This document shows positions 8,339-15,887 of a DNA stretch of 21,488 bases, piece by piece. Both the position numbers and the translations under genes were made by a program. The DNA is taken from IMG/VR virus record IMGVR_UViG_3300033148_001175, positions 1 to 21,488 of that record, one strand, 5' to 3'. The notes under the pieces are model-generated. The model saw only the letters and a program-made list of their open reading frames with translations, did no database searches and was not told the origin of the DNA. This DNA comes from a virus. Positions within the stretch are counted from its first letter, which is position 1. Every line of letters starts with the position of its first letter.

Positions 8339-10693
8339 CTAAGAAATGTTCCAATTTTTAAGTGCGCTATAGCTTTTTCCTCTTCCTCTACCTGCTCCAA
8401 ATGATCTATAGGCATTATCCCAAAACTTATCTTTATCTGAGTTATCGTCTCTAAAACTACTACTATCTCCTACTGTATTTAATCTATCCTCTCTTAGTAA
8501 AAATAACATGCCCATTGCAGATACTCTATCGTAGTTCCCATTAGGTTCCCAAGAGGCTAGTTCTTTTAAATACGCAATAGAACGTATCTTATTAATATTT
8601 GATACTATTGTTTCCGGAGCTTCATCATCTTCTTCATTAGGAACAGTATAGGTACTAACTAGCCAATCTGCCTGTAATCTACGAGCATGTTGATTGATAG
8701 CCTTTCCAGAATTGGTACCTTTAGATTTATTTCCTGTTAAATTAGACTTTACTAAATCTGTACGCTTCAAAGAATCCAAAGTATCACAAAGCATATGCAA
8801 AGAATAATTATTTTTCATGTAGGCATAAAACCCTTTCTTATCTGCTTCATAGTTACAAATAGCATTATAGTAAATAAGTAATTTGTGTGCTATAATATAA
8901 GAAGCCTCTGCAGTACTGGCCCTCCCTGTATACTCTGCTACAGGCTCGTCTAATAATAGATCCCAAACAAACATAGAGAATAATGAGTTAGTAGTAGAAC
9001 TATCATCATCAATTGGATCCATTCCTGCTATATATCTCCTTGAAGGTACGTTACCTTCTTGTGTTTTATAGGGTACTTTGAATATCTCTACTCCTCCTTC
9101 CTTATTTATATTATTTTTAATAGGGAATTCTCTTAATATATTAATATCTGGAGCATTAGACCACTTAACTTTTCCAGGTCCTTCAAAGACTAATTCTCCT
9201 ATATAGTGAGAAGATAAAAAGGATTCTCTAGAAGGTAGTATCTGAGCTAAGCGTTCTTTAATATCTCCTGCTGGGAATAAGGTACCTTCTACTCTTAATA
9301 CGGCTTCTTGTGGAACAATAGGTTCCTCGGCCATTCTTTGTGTAAGAGCAGTAGGGTCTGGTGAATTATTCTTAATATACCAACGATCTGTTAATACCTC
9401 TATAAGAGCTTTAATAATATCACTTTCTCCTGTCTCCGGGTCAAAACATCCTCTTCTGTTCATATATGCAGGCCAAAAGAATCCGCAATCGCTGCTACCA
9501 TTTACTCCTCTATCATAAATATTAGGTATTCCATAAATAGAATATCCCTTGGGATTATAGAATAACTTCTCTGCTCCAGCCCATGCTGCTCCAGTTGTAC
9601 CTCCTGTACCTCCGGCTAACATTAGACAGAATCCAGTATTACCTTCTTCTGCCGCTTTTAAGTTTACATTCCAAGCTTTCTCTAATCCCCTAAATAAACC
9701 CATTTCTTCATAAGCAATAAGACTTCCTCTAATACCCCTTGCTTTATCTGGGTTATCTTTTAATGAAATTCCCGATACTGTGGATTTTAGACCTTTCCTC
9801 GCTCCGTACTCATCTACAAACCCTAATTGAATAGTCATTTGTTGTTTACTATCTACAAGGCGCATTCTAGGTAAAGGAGTATGTTCTCCTATATGATCTA
9901 ATACATCCATAACCTTACCGAATAAGCCTTGATCTCCTGCTAAAAAGGATTTCTCACTCGCTAAATGAAAACAAGTATTTTTAGAACCTGTATATACATA
10001 CATATTTCTTGGTGACATTGCAGCAGATTTAAAACTAAACCCAATACCTCTACACTTTAAAAATACTGCATGTAATCCATATTCTTGAGCTTGGTCTAGG
10101 TAGTGAAAGTATAGGTAATCTCCTGCATATACTTTTGGAAATGCTGTTATCCTTTCCCCCTTCTTCTTAGCCCCTTTCTTGCCTGGATCTTTAATTCTTT
10201 CTAGCCATTCATCAAATGTCTCATCCTCTTCTCCTTTTACAATTGCTATAGGAGAATAGTTTAAATAGAAGTAGTACCATCCGGGTATCCATTCTCCATC
10301 AGATTTTCTAGCATATCCATGTCTCCATCTTGCTTGCTCTCTAGCCCAGAATCGTGCATATTCACTTTTAGGGTTTGCACTCCTTTTAATACTAGTATAA
10401 ACACCATGTTTTTCAAAATGTATAGCCGCAGGTCTAAAATAATCCATGTCCTCTAAAATATGAGGATTAGTTAAATCTACTTGTATTCTACCTCTAGGAT
10501 CTTCTACACCTCTAACTTTAATTTTAGGTCTATCTTTTGCAAACCCTCTTATTTCTTCAGGTTGTATTAATTTATTTACATAAGGAATAGACTCTAATAG
10601 GTCTATTAAGTCTGCATATACCCCTTTAGGTAATGCTTCTATTAACTCTTCTGTTAATTTTGTTTGGTATTTATTAGTCTGGTTGAATTCCAT
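8339..10693 (-). CDS. terL: Terminase large subunit
   Basis: 784 aa DNA-packaging motor (ATPase plus headful or site nuclease). ATPase part: a Walker-A-like loop at about 214-223 (CRGIGFSFKS, a deviant P-loop with K222) and Walker B with catalytic glutamate at 325-330 (LIAYEE). Nuclease part (RNase H-like): D559 in YIAGMDPIDDDSS, an acidic residue in NYEAD (E616), and D722 in NYDRVSAMGML. The glycine-rich stretch near 360-370 (AGGTGGTTGAA) is typical of the coupling region. The length is normal for crAss-like TerL. The ATG at 10691-10693 overlaps the preceding gene by 20 bases. The C-terminal GKSYSA motif is shared with portal. Confidence 0.92.
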   Translation of the reverse strand: MEFNQTNKYQTKLTEELIEALPKGVYADLIDLLESIPYVNKLIQPEEIRGFAKDRPKIKVRGVEDPRGRIQVDLTNPHILEDMDYFRPAAIHFEKHGVYTSIKRSANPKSEYARFWAREQARWRHGYARKSDGEWIPGWYYFYLNYSPIAIVKGEEDETFDEWLERIKDPGKKGAKKKGERITAFPKVYAGDYLYFHYLDQAQEYGLHAVFLKCRGIGFSFKSAAMSPRNMYVYTGSKNTCFHLASEKSFLAGDQGLFGKVMDVLDHIGEHTPLPRMRLVDSKQQMTIQLGFVDEYGARKGLKSTVSGISLKDNPDKARGIRGSLIAYEEMGLFRGLEKAWNVNLKAAEEGNTGFCLMLAGGTGGTTGAAWAGAEKLFYNPKGYSIYGIPNIYDRGVNGSSDCGFFWPAYMNRRGCFDPETGESDIIKALIEVLTDRWYIKNNSPDPTALTQRMAEEPIVPQEAVLRVEGTLFPAGDIKERLAQILPSRESFLSSHYIGELVFEGPGKVKWSNAPDINILREFPIKNNINKEGGVEIFKVPYKTQEGNVPSRRYIAGMDPIDDDSSTTNSLFSMFVWDLLLDEPVAEYTGRASTAEASYIIAHKLLIYYNAICNYEADKKGFYAYMKNNYSLHMLCDTLDSLKRTDLVKSNLTGNKSKGTNSGKAINQHARRLQADWLVSTYTVPNEEDDEAPETIVSNINKIRSIAYLKELASWEPNGNYDRVSAMGMLFLLREDRLNTVGDSSSFRDDNSDKDKFWDNAYRSFGAGRGRGKSYSALKNWNIS
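8363..8381. repeat. 19-bp direct repeat, copy 2 (3' end of terL)
   Basis: Identical to 5853-5871; both encode the C-terminal peptide GKSYSA. The flanking bases differ, so the identity is confined to the peptide-coding stretch. Confidence 0.9.
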
Positions 10694-11261
10694 CAGGTAC
10701 GTCTAGCCCTTCTTCAAATGTGTTGAATACTTGTTTTCCTTTACTTTTACCTTCAGAAGTTTTAGTTTCGAGTAAATATTCCCTCTCTGCTTTTTTAAGG
10801 TCTCCCATTAAATCAGGCACCATCTTTATAGATCCTGCTATTTCTTTGGGTTTATATAAAGGTTTATCACTTTTATCTCTTTCTTTTAGTAAAGCGTCTG
10901 AGTTTCTTAAAAATAAAGATAAGGCATTAGTAGATATCAGCGCGCTTTCATATAGATTTCCTACAACAGTCTTACTTCTTTTTATATATAAGTCCATAGC
11001 AGCCTGTACCTTTTCATCCGGTTTCCAGTTTTCAGGTAACTCTATTTCTTCTGCTATCTGAGTCCTCCTTTCATCCTCATCAGCAACATTTAAGTAGTTA
11101 GATCTTAAGTCGCAACTATGATATACAAATAGCATCTCTTTTATTGCTTTAGATTTACCTTTTGTTTTGTCTCGTTTATATAACTCACTAAACTCTGGAT
11201 ATCCAAAAGCTTCTGGTGCAATTTCTAATGTATAATCTTTATTTAACTCAAACAGTCTCAT
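10674..11261 (-). CDS. Small terminase subunit candidate
   Basis: 195 aa from ATG at 11259-11261; a TTG two codons earlier is possible. It is a soluble, charged, mostly helical protein (MDLYIKRSKTVVGNLYESAL; LLKERDKSDKPLYKPKEIAG) with no membrane segment. It lies immediately before TerL and overlaps it by 20 bases, the usual place for the DNA-recognition subunit of the terminase. The helical core and the Lys-rich C-terminal part are compatible with TerS, but I see no clear N-terminal helix-turn-helix. It overlaps the zinc-ribbon gene by 14 bases. The name is therefore a contextual inference. Confidence 0.6.
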   Translation of the reverse strand: MRLFELNKDYTLEIAPEAFGYPEFSELYKRDKTKGKSKAIKEMLFVYHSCDLRSNYLNVADEDERRTQIAEEIELPENWKPDEKVQAAMDLYIKRSKTVVGNLYESALISTNALSLFLRNSDALLKERDKSDKPLYKPKEIAGSIKMVPDLMGDLKKAEREYLLETKTSEGKSKGKQVFNTFEEGLDVPDGIQPD

Positions 11262-11562
11262 TATCAAAATTTACGTAATCCCATTCTCCTGTAGGACACA
11301 CATTAGTAGGAGTGTTAGACCTTACCTTTACTTCCAAAGCACATCCACACCCATTATAGTATCTACCCTTAACTCTTGTATTTCCATTATAAATAAAGGA
11401 CTTAACTGCTCTCTTTTGTTTCTTTTTAGAGCATATTCCATTATCATTTAGGTAACATCCTGCACATATCTCAGCACGTTCTTTAGCTAATTTCTCGATC
11501 TTCTTATCTTTGAATACATAGTTCTTAAGACCGCTTAGTATATCTGTTAGTTTATCAAGCAT
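11248..11562 (-). CDS. Zinc-ribbon-like conserved phage protein
   Basis: About 104 aa from ATG at 11560-11562; an upstream in-frame TTG at 11572-11574 would add four residues. Six cysteines are arranged as CAGC (37, 40 counting from the TTG), C48, a GCGC pair (76, 78) and C93, a pattern that suggests binding of one or two zinc ions or another metal. The basic middle (KKKQKRAVKSF) could contact nucleic acid. Proteins with this Cys layout are common beside packaging genes in Bacteroidetes phages, as I recall them; function is unknown. It overlaps the groEL stop by 8 bases and the next gene by 14. It ends with TGA, with TAA three codons on. Confidence 0.75.
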   Translation of the reverse strand: MLDKLTDILSGLKNYVFKDKKIEKLAKERAEICAGCYLNDNGICSKKKQKRAVKSFIYNGNTRVKGRYYNGCGCALEVKVRSNTPTNVCPTGEWDYVNFDNETV

Positions 11563-13195
11563 TGTTCGAATCAAAGTTTTTTATACCTGTAGGTAATACA
11601 TTATTATCTTTATTTACTATCATGCAATTAACAGTTAAAAGACCTCCTGCAATAGATGCGGCATTCTCTAAAGATACTCTAGATACCTTAGCCGGATCTA
11701 TAATCCCTTCTTTTATCATGTTACTTACATATCTATCATCTTTAGCGTCATACCCTTTAGAATAGTCAGAATCCTCTATAGTATTTAATACTACATCAGG
11801 ACTTACACTAGAGTTAGTAGCTATTTGACGTAAGGGTGCTTCACATGCATTCCATACAATATCTATACCTAGTCTCTCATCTACATTACGACCTTCAGGT
11901 TTAGTACTATTATTTCTAGCCTTTAATAATGCAGTTCCTCCTCCTGGAACAATTCCTTCTTCTAATGCAGATGATACGGCACATGTAGCATCTTCTATTC
12001 TATACTTCTTCTCTTCTACATCTACTTCATTATATCCTCCTACGTATATTTGAGCTACTCCACCAAATAAAGATGCTATTCTATTATCATGCAGAGCTAC
12101 TAATTCAGGTTTTCTATCTTTATTAGCTTCTCTAATACCATTTTTTCTAGCTAATATCTTTTCCGGATTTCCACCAGGTTTAACAATAATAGTTTCAGAT
12201 CTATCTATGATAACTTGTTCTGCAGTTCCTAATTTATCTAAAGGTACTCTTTCTAACTGGTTTAGTAACTCCCTACTTATAAAAGTTCCTCCTGTTATAA
12301 TGGCCAAATCTTCTAACATGAAACTTCTCATATCTGCAATAGATGGAGGTCTTACACATACAGCAGTGAAAATACCTGCTTTGGTATTCTCCAAAAGAAA
12401 AGATAAAGCAAACTTATCTACTTCTTCCGCTATAATAAGTAAAGATCTTTTATTTCCATCTTTAATAATCTTATTAATGATAGGCATAATCTCATTATGG
12501 TCGCTCATTTTCTGGTCAGACACAAGAATATAAGGATTGTCTAATACTGTCTTAGTATCATCCTTTCCTGTAATGTATCCATTTGATACATATCCTTTTT
12601 CCCAAACTGCTCCTTCTTTTATCTTAACATAGGTTTCAGTATTATTAGAATCAGTCATTACAACTCTTCCTTCTTTAGGTAACCCATTATGAGCATCGGC
12701 TACGATGATACCTATTTCCTCATCATTATTAGCAGAGATAGTAGCTACCTGTTTAATGTAATCCGATCCAGGATTAACGTCAGTAGCCAAATCTGTAATG
12801 GATTTAGATAATACACTAGTAGCTTTATCAATACCTCTCTTAAGATCCATCGGGTCAGCTCCTGCTACGATATGTTTTAACCCTTCATTGTATATATTTC
12901 TAGCTAATACAGTAGAGGTAGTAGTACCATCTCCGGCACCATCCGCTGTTTTAGAAGCAGCTTGTTTCACTAACTGCGCCCCTATATTTTCAGCTTTGTC
13001 TTCCAAAAATACTTCATTAGCTACACTTACGCCATCTTTAGTTATCTTAGATGTATTGTATTCTCTTCCTAGAATAACATTCTGCCCTTTTGGTCCTAAT
13101 GTTACAGATACGGCATCAGCGAGGATATTTATACCTCGCTGAATCTTATTCCGTACTTCCTCCTTAAATATAATGTCTCTTACGTCTCCAAACAT
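11555..13195 (-). CDS. groL: GroEL-type chaperonin, phage-encoded
   Basis: 546 aa, full family length. Each GroEL ring folds client proteins with ATP and a GroES lid. Seen: LGPKG near 33-37, the phosphate-binding loop DGAGDGTTT at 85-93, RIEDA with D402 (the counterpart of the catalytic Asp398 of E. coli), and EEGIVPGGG at 412-420. The apical domain is diverged, and the C-terminus ends in KNFDSNNA without the hydrophobic GGM tail of cellular GroEL. It follows the GroES-like gene by 10 bases and lies in the head-assembly operon, so capsid or packaging proteins are the likely clients. It ends TGA directly followed by TAA. Confidence 0.95.
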   Translation of the reverse strand: MFGDVRDIIFKEEVRNKIQRGINILADAVSVTLGPKGQNVILGREYNTSKITKDGVSVANEVFLEDKAENIGAQLVKQAASKTADGAGDGTTTSTVLARNIYNEGLKHIVAGADPMDLKRGIDKATSVLSKSITDLATDVNPGSDYIKQVATISANNDEEIGIIVADAHNGLPKEGRVVMTDSNNTETYVKIKEGAVWEKGYVSNGYITGKDDTKTVLDNPYILVSDQKMSDHNEIMPIINKIIKDGNKRSLLIIAEEVDKFALSFLLENTKAGIFTAVCVRPPSIADMRSFMLEDLAIITGGTFISRELLNQLERVPLDKLGTAEQVIIDRSETIIVKPGGNPEKILARKNGIREANKDRKPELVALHDNRIASLFGGVAQIYVGGYNEVDVEEKKYRIEDATCAVSSALEEGIVPGGGTALLKARNNSTKPEGRNVDERLGIDIVWNACEAPLRQIATNSSVSPDVVLNTIEDSDYSKGYDAKDDRYVSNMIKEGIIDPAKVSRVSLENAASIAGGLLTVNCMIVNKDNNVLPTGIKNFDSNNA

Positions 13196-13205
13196 ATTTA
13201 TATTT

Positions 13206-13517
13206 TTACCAGATTGCTATTATATCAGATTCTGCACATACGCCATGCATCGCATCTTCATATATAAAGTAATATTTTAATTCTGACATTACTGTTATTC
13301 TGTCTCCCTTCTTAACAGAAGTAACCCCATCTGCAACTTTAATTACTTCTAATGTAGCATTCTGCTCTGTAATTTTTTCATCGGCAGACTCAGGTATGAT
13401 TAACTCATCCTCAGACGGTGTTGTGAATAATTCTCCTTTTACTACCAATGTATTTCTTAATACTTTAGGTAATTTCTTAGCTGTCATTAGCTGTTCTTGT
13501 GCTTTCTTTAACTCCAT
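13206..13517 (-). CDS. groS: GroES-like co-chaperonin
   Basis: 103 aa. The last residues (CAESDIIAIW) match the GroES ending (ESDILAIV type), and the core VKKGDRITVM corresponds to the VKVGDIVIF strand. The segment near 30-43 (ELFTTPSEDELIIP) takes the place of the mobile loop that docks to GroEL through a hydrophobic triplet; here it carries LII. There are about 15-20 extra residues at the N-terminus (KKAQEQLMTAKKLPKVLRN) compared with bacterial GroES. The sequence is diverged, as in phage co-chaperonins such as T4 gp31. It is directly upstream of groEL, so a matched phage chaperonin pair is likely. Confidence 0.8.
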   Translation of the reverse strand: MELKKAQEQLMTAKKLPKVLRNTLVVKGELFTTPSEDELIIPESADEKITEQNATLEVIKVADGVTSVKKGDRITVMSELKYYFIYEDAMHGVCAESDIIAIW

Positions 13518-13520
13518 AAT

Positions 13521-13850
13521 TTACTTTTTATATGTTCCTTTTAATCTTGAATTGTGAAATAATGTTCCTTTTAGTTTTTCTTTTCTATCTCCATTAATAA
13601 TTCTTCTTCTATATACAACTTCTTCTTTAGTTTCAAATGGAAGTTTACGACCATCCCGGATATCAAAGATACGAATTGTCTTGTACTTCATTTCATTATC
13701 TTCCTCATTACGATTAGCAACAAATGTATCCAGATCAGGTATTTCATGTTCTATATACTGATACTCATTACCTTCATGTTTTAATATCTGAACCTTTGGC
13801 TCTTCATCTTCTTTATAAGGATTAGTCCCTATCTTTGTGTGATCCTTCAT
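13521..13850 (-). CDS. Small charged protein of unknown function
   Basis: 109 aa. It is highly charged, acidic in the first half (YKEDEEPKVQ, IPDLDTFVANRNEEDNE) and basic in the second (RRRIINGDRKEKLKG). It has no membrane segment, signal peptide or recognised domain. The gene overlaps the IHF/HU-like gene by 29 bases and ends three bases before the GroES-like gene, so it is translated as part of the same unit. I do not recognise it; a role with the chaperonin or in DNA condensation is only a guess from position. Confidence 0.65.
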   Translation of the reverse strand: MKDHTKIGTNPYKEDEEPKVQILKHEGNEYQYIEHEIPDLDTFVANRNEEDNEMKYKTIRIFDIRDGRKLPFETKEEVVYRRRIINGDRKEKLKGTLFHNSRLKGTYKK

Positions 13851-14091
13851 CTCTTAATTGTTTTTCTTTTATTCGTTCCCTTAAAAATACAAGTCTTCCT
13901 GGCTTTACTGCAAATTTACCGAAATGAGGCAATGAAATATTTTTAAAGCTATCATCATCTCCTATAACTGAATCCTTCATCGTTTTTGCAACTAGATGCC
14001 ATTGTGATAACACTATCTTCTGCACTACCTCCGTTGAAATTCCTGTTTCTTTAGCTATTTTCTTTATTATCTCCTTTATTTCTGTTTGCAT
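13822..14091 (-). CDS. IHF/HU-family DNA-bending protein
   Basis: 89 aa, normal HU/IHF length. The N-terminal helices (IKEIIKKIAKETGISTEVVQKIVLSQ) and the strand NISLPHFGKFAVKPGR (51-66) match the body of the family, where a conserved Phe-Gly pair precedes the beta arms. The long DNA-clasping beta arm with its Pro tip is shortened or altered; residues 67-89 are instead a charged helix-like tail (RERIKEKQLRDEG). Similar IHF-like genes sit near structural genes in crAss-like phages. It probably bends phage DNA during packaging, replication or transcription. It is preceded by an unknown gene with 7 bases between them. Confidence 0.82.
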   Translation of the reverse strand: MQTEIKEIIKKIAKETGISTEVVQKIVLSQWHLVAKTMKDSVIGDDDSFKNISLPHFGKFAVKPGRLVFLRERIKEKQLRDEGSHKDRD

Positions 14092-14098
14092 AAATATA

Positions 14099-14419
14099 CT
14101 ACAGTCTAGATACTATCTCATCATAATAATACTTCTTAGTAGAATCTAGTTTTTCAAAATCCATTTCCTGTAACTCGCAAAGATCTGTATTACTTATGTA
14201 ATAAGGTTGGGTACTAAAAAATCCGGATTGACCATCATCATACTCCCCATTCTCATACTTAGCCAGAGTTAACCCTCTATCATCTAAGGAATAGCAATAT
14301 AATCTATTATTCTCTGTATCTAATTCTTTAAATACAACTAATTTACTTGGAGTCTCTACTACGTATTTAAACGTCACTAGGACTAAATCTCCTTCGGTAT
14401 AAGTCGTAGTGCTACTCAT
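14099..14419 (-). CDS. Small beta-rich protein of unknown function
   Basis: 106 aa. The first part (YTEGDLVLVTFKYVVETPSK) reads like a small beta barrel, and the rest is acidic with aromatic pairs (STKKYYYDEIVSRL). No motif or membrane segment is visible. The ATG overlaps the TGA of the winged-helix gene (ATGA), so the two are translationally coupled. It is the second gene of the operon that starts at 14787. Function unknown. Confidence 0.65.
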   Translation of the reverse strand: MSSTTTYTEGDLVLVTFKYVVETPSKLVVFKELDTENNRLYCYSLDDRGLTLAKYENGEYDDGQSGFFSTQPYYISNTDLCELQEMDFEKLDSTKKYYYDEIVSRL

Positions 14420-14787
14420 AGTATATCAAAATTTATTCTAAAATCAACTGAAGTTTCTTCCGTAATGGGCTTTAATAAGGCCGGAATCACTTTATTATCT
14501 ACAAGTAGACCACTTTTTCTTAGCCTACTCATATTATTATCAAATACAGCCTTACTCATATTAAGCCTATCTCGCATTTCTCCTTTACTCCTTTGCGATA
14601 AGACTGTGGCCCATCTGTACTCCTCTTCAACATTAGTATGTTTATTATATGCATATATCAATTGCCCTAATAGTTGCAGATCCTTATTACGTAACGGTTT
14701 AAGTTCTCGTATATGAGGCTGCATAAGTTCCAACCATTCTGTATAAACCATTTCTTTTGTAACGGTTCGTGTTATATTGTAACGCAT
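14416..14787 (-). CDS. Winged-helix DNA-binding protein, first gene of operon
   Basis: 123 aa. Residues about 70-105 (KGEMRDRLNMSKAVFDNNMSR then LRKSGLLVDNKVIPALL) read as a helix-turn-helix followed by a short wing, the pattern of MarR or primase-C-like winged helices. The N-terminal half is helical and might dimerise. Small HTH proteins of this kind precede the IHF-like gene in related Bacteroidetes phages, as I recall. As the first gene behind the promoter at 14806-14837 it may regulate late transcription or act in packaging. Start ATG, leader about 12 bases, TGA stop within an ATGA overlap. Confidence 0.7.
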   Translation of the reverse strand: MRYNITRTVTKEMVYTEWLELMQPHIRELKPLRNKDLQLLGQLIYAYNKHTNVEEEYRWATVLSQRSKGEMRDRLNMSKAVFDNNMSRLRKSGLLVDNKVIPALLKPITEETSVDFRINFDIL

Positions 14788-14805
14788 TTAGCAATTGAAT
14801 TTGGA

Positions 14806-14837
14806 CAAAACTAACCAAAAAAATTAATACTTCCAAA
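14806..14837 (-). promoter_or_regulatory. Promoter of the morphogenesis operon (Bacteroidetes type)
   Basis: On the minus strand TTTG (14834-14837) is followed after 20 bases by TAGTTTTG (14806-14813), matching the Bacteroidetes primary sigma consensus (TTTG, about 19-21 bases, TAnnTTTG). Transcription would begin near 14800, about 12 bases before the ATG at 14787. It probably drives all genes down to the terminator at 137-167. Confidence 0.75.
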
Positions 14838-14897
14838 CTTTTACATTAGTTTTTCACAAAAAAAGCAAAAATTTTATTAAAAAGACATAATTTGCAA

Positions 14898-14926
14898 AGA
14901 ATCCTAGAAAAATATCTAGGGTTTTC
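14898..14926. terminator. Hairpin with T-rich flank, possible terminator
   Basis: CCTAGA (14903-14908) pairs with TCTAGG (14915-14920) around AAAATA, with weaker A/T pairs extending the stem. The plus-strand side is followed by GTTTTCTTCATCTTT and the minus-strand side by ATTCTTTGC. On the minus strand it would stop transcripts from the 15234-17085 genes before the next promoter. The remaining sequence between here and 15058 shows no gene. Confidence 0.5.
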
Positions 14927-15057
14927 TTCATCTTTATTCTTTATAGTATATAATTATTTTTTATCCTTCTGTGTCTGTAGTCCAATATACGTCATAGAGT
15001 ATAGTTTCTTCCTTTATCTCCCAGTGTAAAATTTAAAAAATTGAATTTCGCCAAAAC

Positions 15058-15078
15058 ACTGACTGTAAGTTAGTCAGT
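15058..15078. terminator. Perfect 7-bp hairpin, possible weak terminator
   Basis: ACTGACT (15058-15064) pairs with AGTCAGT (15072-15078) around a 7-base loop. On the minus strand it is followed by GTTTTGG, only a short T-run. It sits 18 bases past the structured RNA candidate and could define that RNA's 3' end. Confidence 0.4.
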
Positions 15079-15096
15079 CAAATACACCTAACCAAG

Positions 15097-15227
15097 ATTT
15101 GCATTTGAGTTAATTTTGTGCCTCTAGGGACGTTATGTAACGGCTGGAGACCATCTATCTGATCCAACAGCCGTATATCTCGTTGCAGAGGCTGAAGTGT
15201 AGTCCTAAAATGGACAGGGATGCAAAT
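15097..15227 (-). ncRNA. Candidate structured RNA, nested stems
   Basis: An outer stem joins ATTTGCAT (15097-15104) and ATGCAAAT (15220-15227). Inside it GCCTCT (15120-15125) pairs with AGAGGC (15187-15192), and inside that ACGGCTG (15140-15146) with CAGCCGT (15168-15174); a small hairpin GTCC/GGAC (15202-15205 with 15212-15215) and CGTT/AACG (15131-15134 with 15139-15142) fill the arms. The local base composition is clearly richer in G and C than the flanks, and no protein frame fits. The minus strand is preferred because it follows the stop of the membrane-protein gene by only a few bases. It is not a tRNA, and I recognise no known RNA class. Confidence 0.45.
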
Positions 15228-15233
15228 GTAAGA

Positions 15234-15674
15234 TTATTTTTTGGTAAACCAAGAAAACTTATGAGAAAGTTCAAATACTACTCTAAAGACTATAGAGTAA
15301 ATAAGGAATTTAACTACATTAATAGTTATGATGTATTTATCCGGAGCGACTTCTACAAGAGTAGATGATACGGAAAGCATTACTATATGAAGTAGGATAG
15401 CTTGAATTAAATGCCACCCATCTGTTAAAGAGACTAGAATTGTCGATGACCACCAGAACCTTTCAATGTGAGAAGGTTTATATAGACCTAAATAATACCA
15501 GGGTTTTCTATAATTAACTATAGGATATCCATTTATACCTATTTTCCATTTATACATCCAAGACTTATCCTTATTCCAATAACTTTGGTTAAAATCACCT
15601 TCTGAAATCTTATCTAGGATGCCTTTTAAAATACCACAAATAGTAATTACTGTAATATTTATTTCTAGTATCAT
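15234..15674 (-). CDS. Membrane protein of Bacteroidetes-phage type
   Basis: 146 aa. It has a hydrophobic N-terminal segment (ITVITICGILKGIL), a soluble aromatic middle (WNKDKSWMYKWKIGINGYP) and two further hydrophobic stretches (LVSLTDGWHLIQAILLHIVML and the segment near 117-135). The WNK..SW.YKWK and LTDGWHL signatures recur in small membrane proteins of Bacteroidetes phages and prophages, as I recall; their role is unknown. Its ATG overlaps the TGA of the 71-aa membrane gene (ATGA), so the two may work together, possibly in lysis. The 3' end abuts the structured RNA candidate. Confidence 0.7.
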   Translation of the reverse strand: MILEINITVITICGILKGILDKISEGDFNQSYWNKDKSWMYKWKIGINGYPIVNYRKPWYYLGLYKPSHIERFWWSSTILVSLTDGWHLIQAILLHIVMLSVSSTLVEVAPDKYIITINVVKFLIYSIVFRVVFELSHKFSWFTKK

Positions 15675-15886
15675 CTAAACCATTTTCTCCAGTGAAGGAT
15701 AGAATCTACTATTAGTATTCCTAATATTACAATTAAAACATATCCGCTAATAAATACGATTCCTTCTATATTAGGAGTTGTACATGCAGTATAATTCCAA
15801 CTAACTGTAATACATAATGCAAATAGCATAGCCATTAATTTTCCTAGTCCTCCCCCTCTTGTAATTAAATATTTAAAGTAACTCAT
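15671..15886 (-). CDS. Small two-helix membrane protein, holin candidate
   Basis: 71 aa with two membrane segments: about 17-31 (LMAMLFALCITVSWN) and about 43-61 (IVFISGYVLIVILGILIVD), and a basic C-terminus (HWRKWFR). Size, two helices and charged tail fit a class II holin or antiholin, but no endolysin is seen nearby, so this is inference. It lies one base after the SET-domain gene and overlaps the next membrane gene through ATGA. Confidence 0.6.
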   Translation of the reverse strand: MSYFKYLITRGGGLGKLMAMLFALCITVSWNYTACTTPNIEGIVFISGYVLIVILGILIVDSILHWRKWFR

Positions 15887-15887
15887 G

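Noticed and set aside
11248-11574. TTG start codons giving uniform 20-base overlaps between successive genes
   Set aside because: For the zinc-ribbon and small-terminase genes an ATG lies two to four codons downstream and is the more likely start, so the equal overlaps are a product of start choice.
12207-13142. Plus-strand frames across groEL
   Set aside because: Antisense shadows of a clear GroEL coding sequence.
14788-15096. A protein gene in the gap before the winged-helix gene
   Set aside because: All frames are short and stop-rich; the region is AT-rich regulatory sequence with a promoter and hairpins.
15097-15227. Group I intron or tRNA in the structured region
   Set aside because: A segment resembling the S element (AGATATA) is present, but the matching P7 strand, conserved cores and split exon are absent; no cloverleaf fits.
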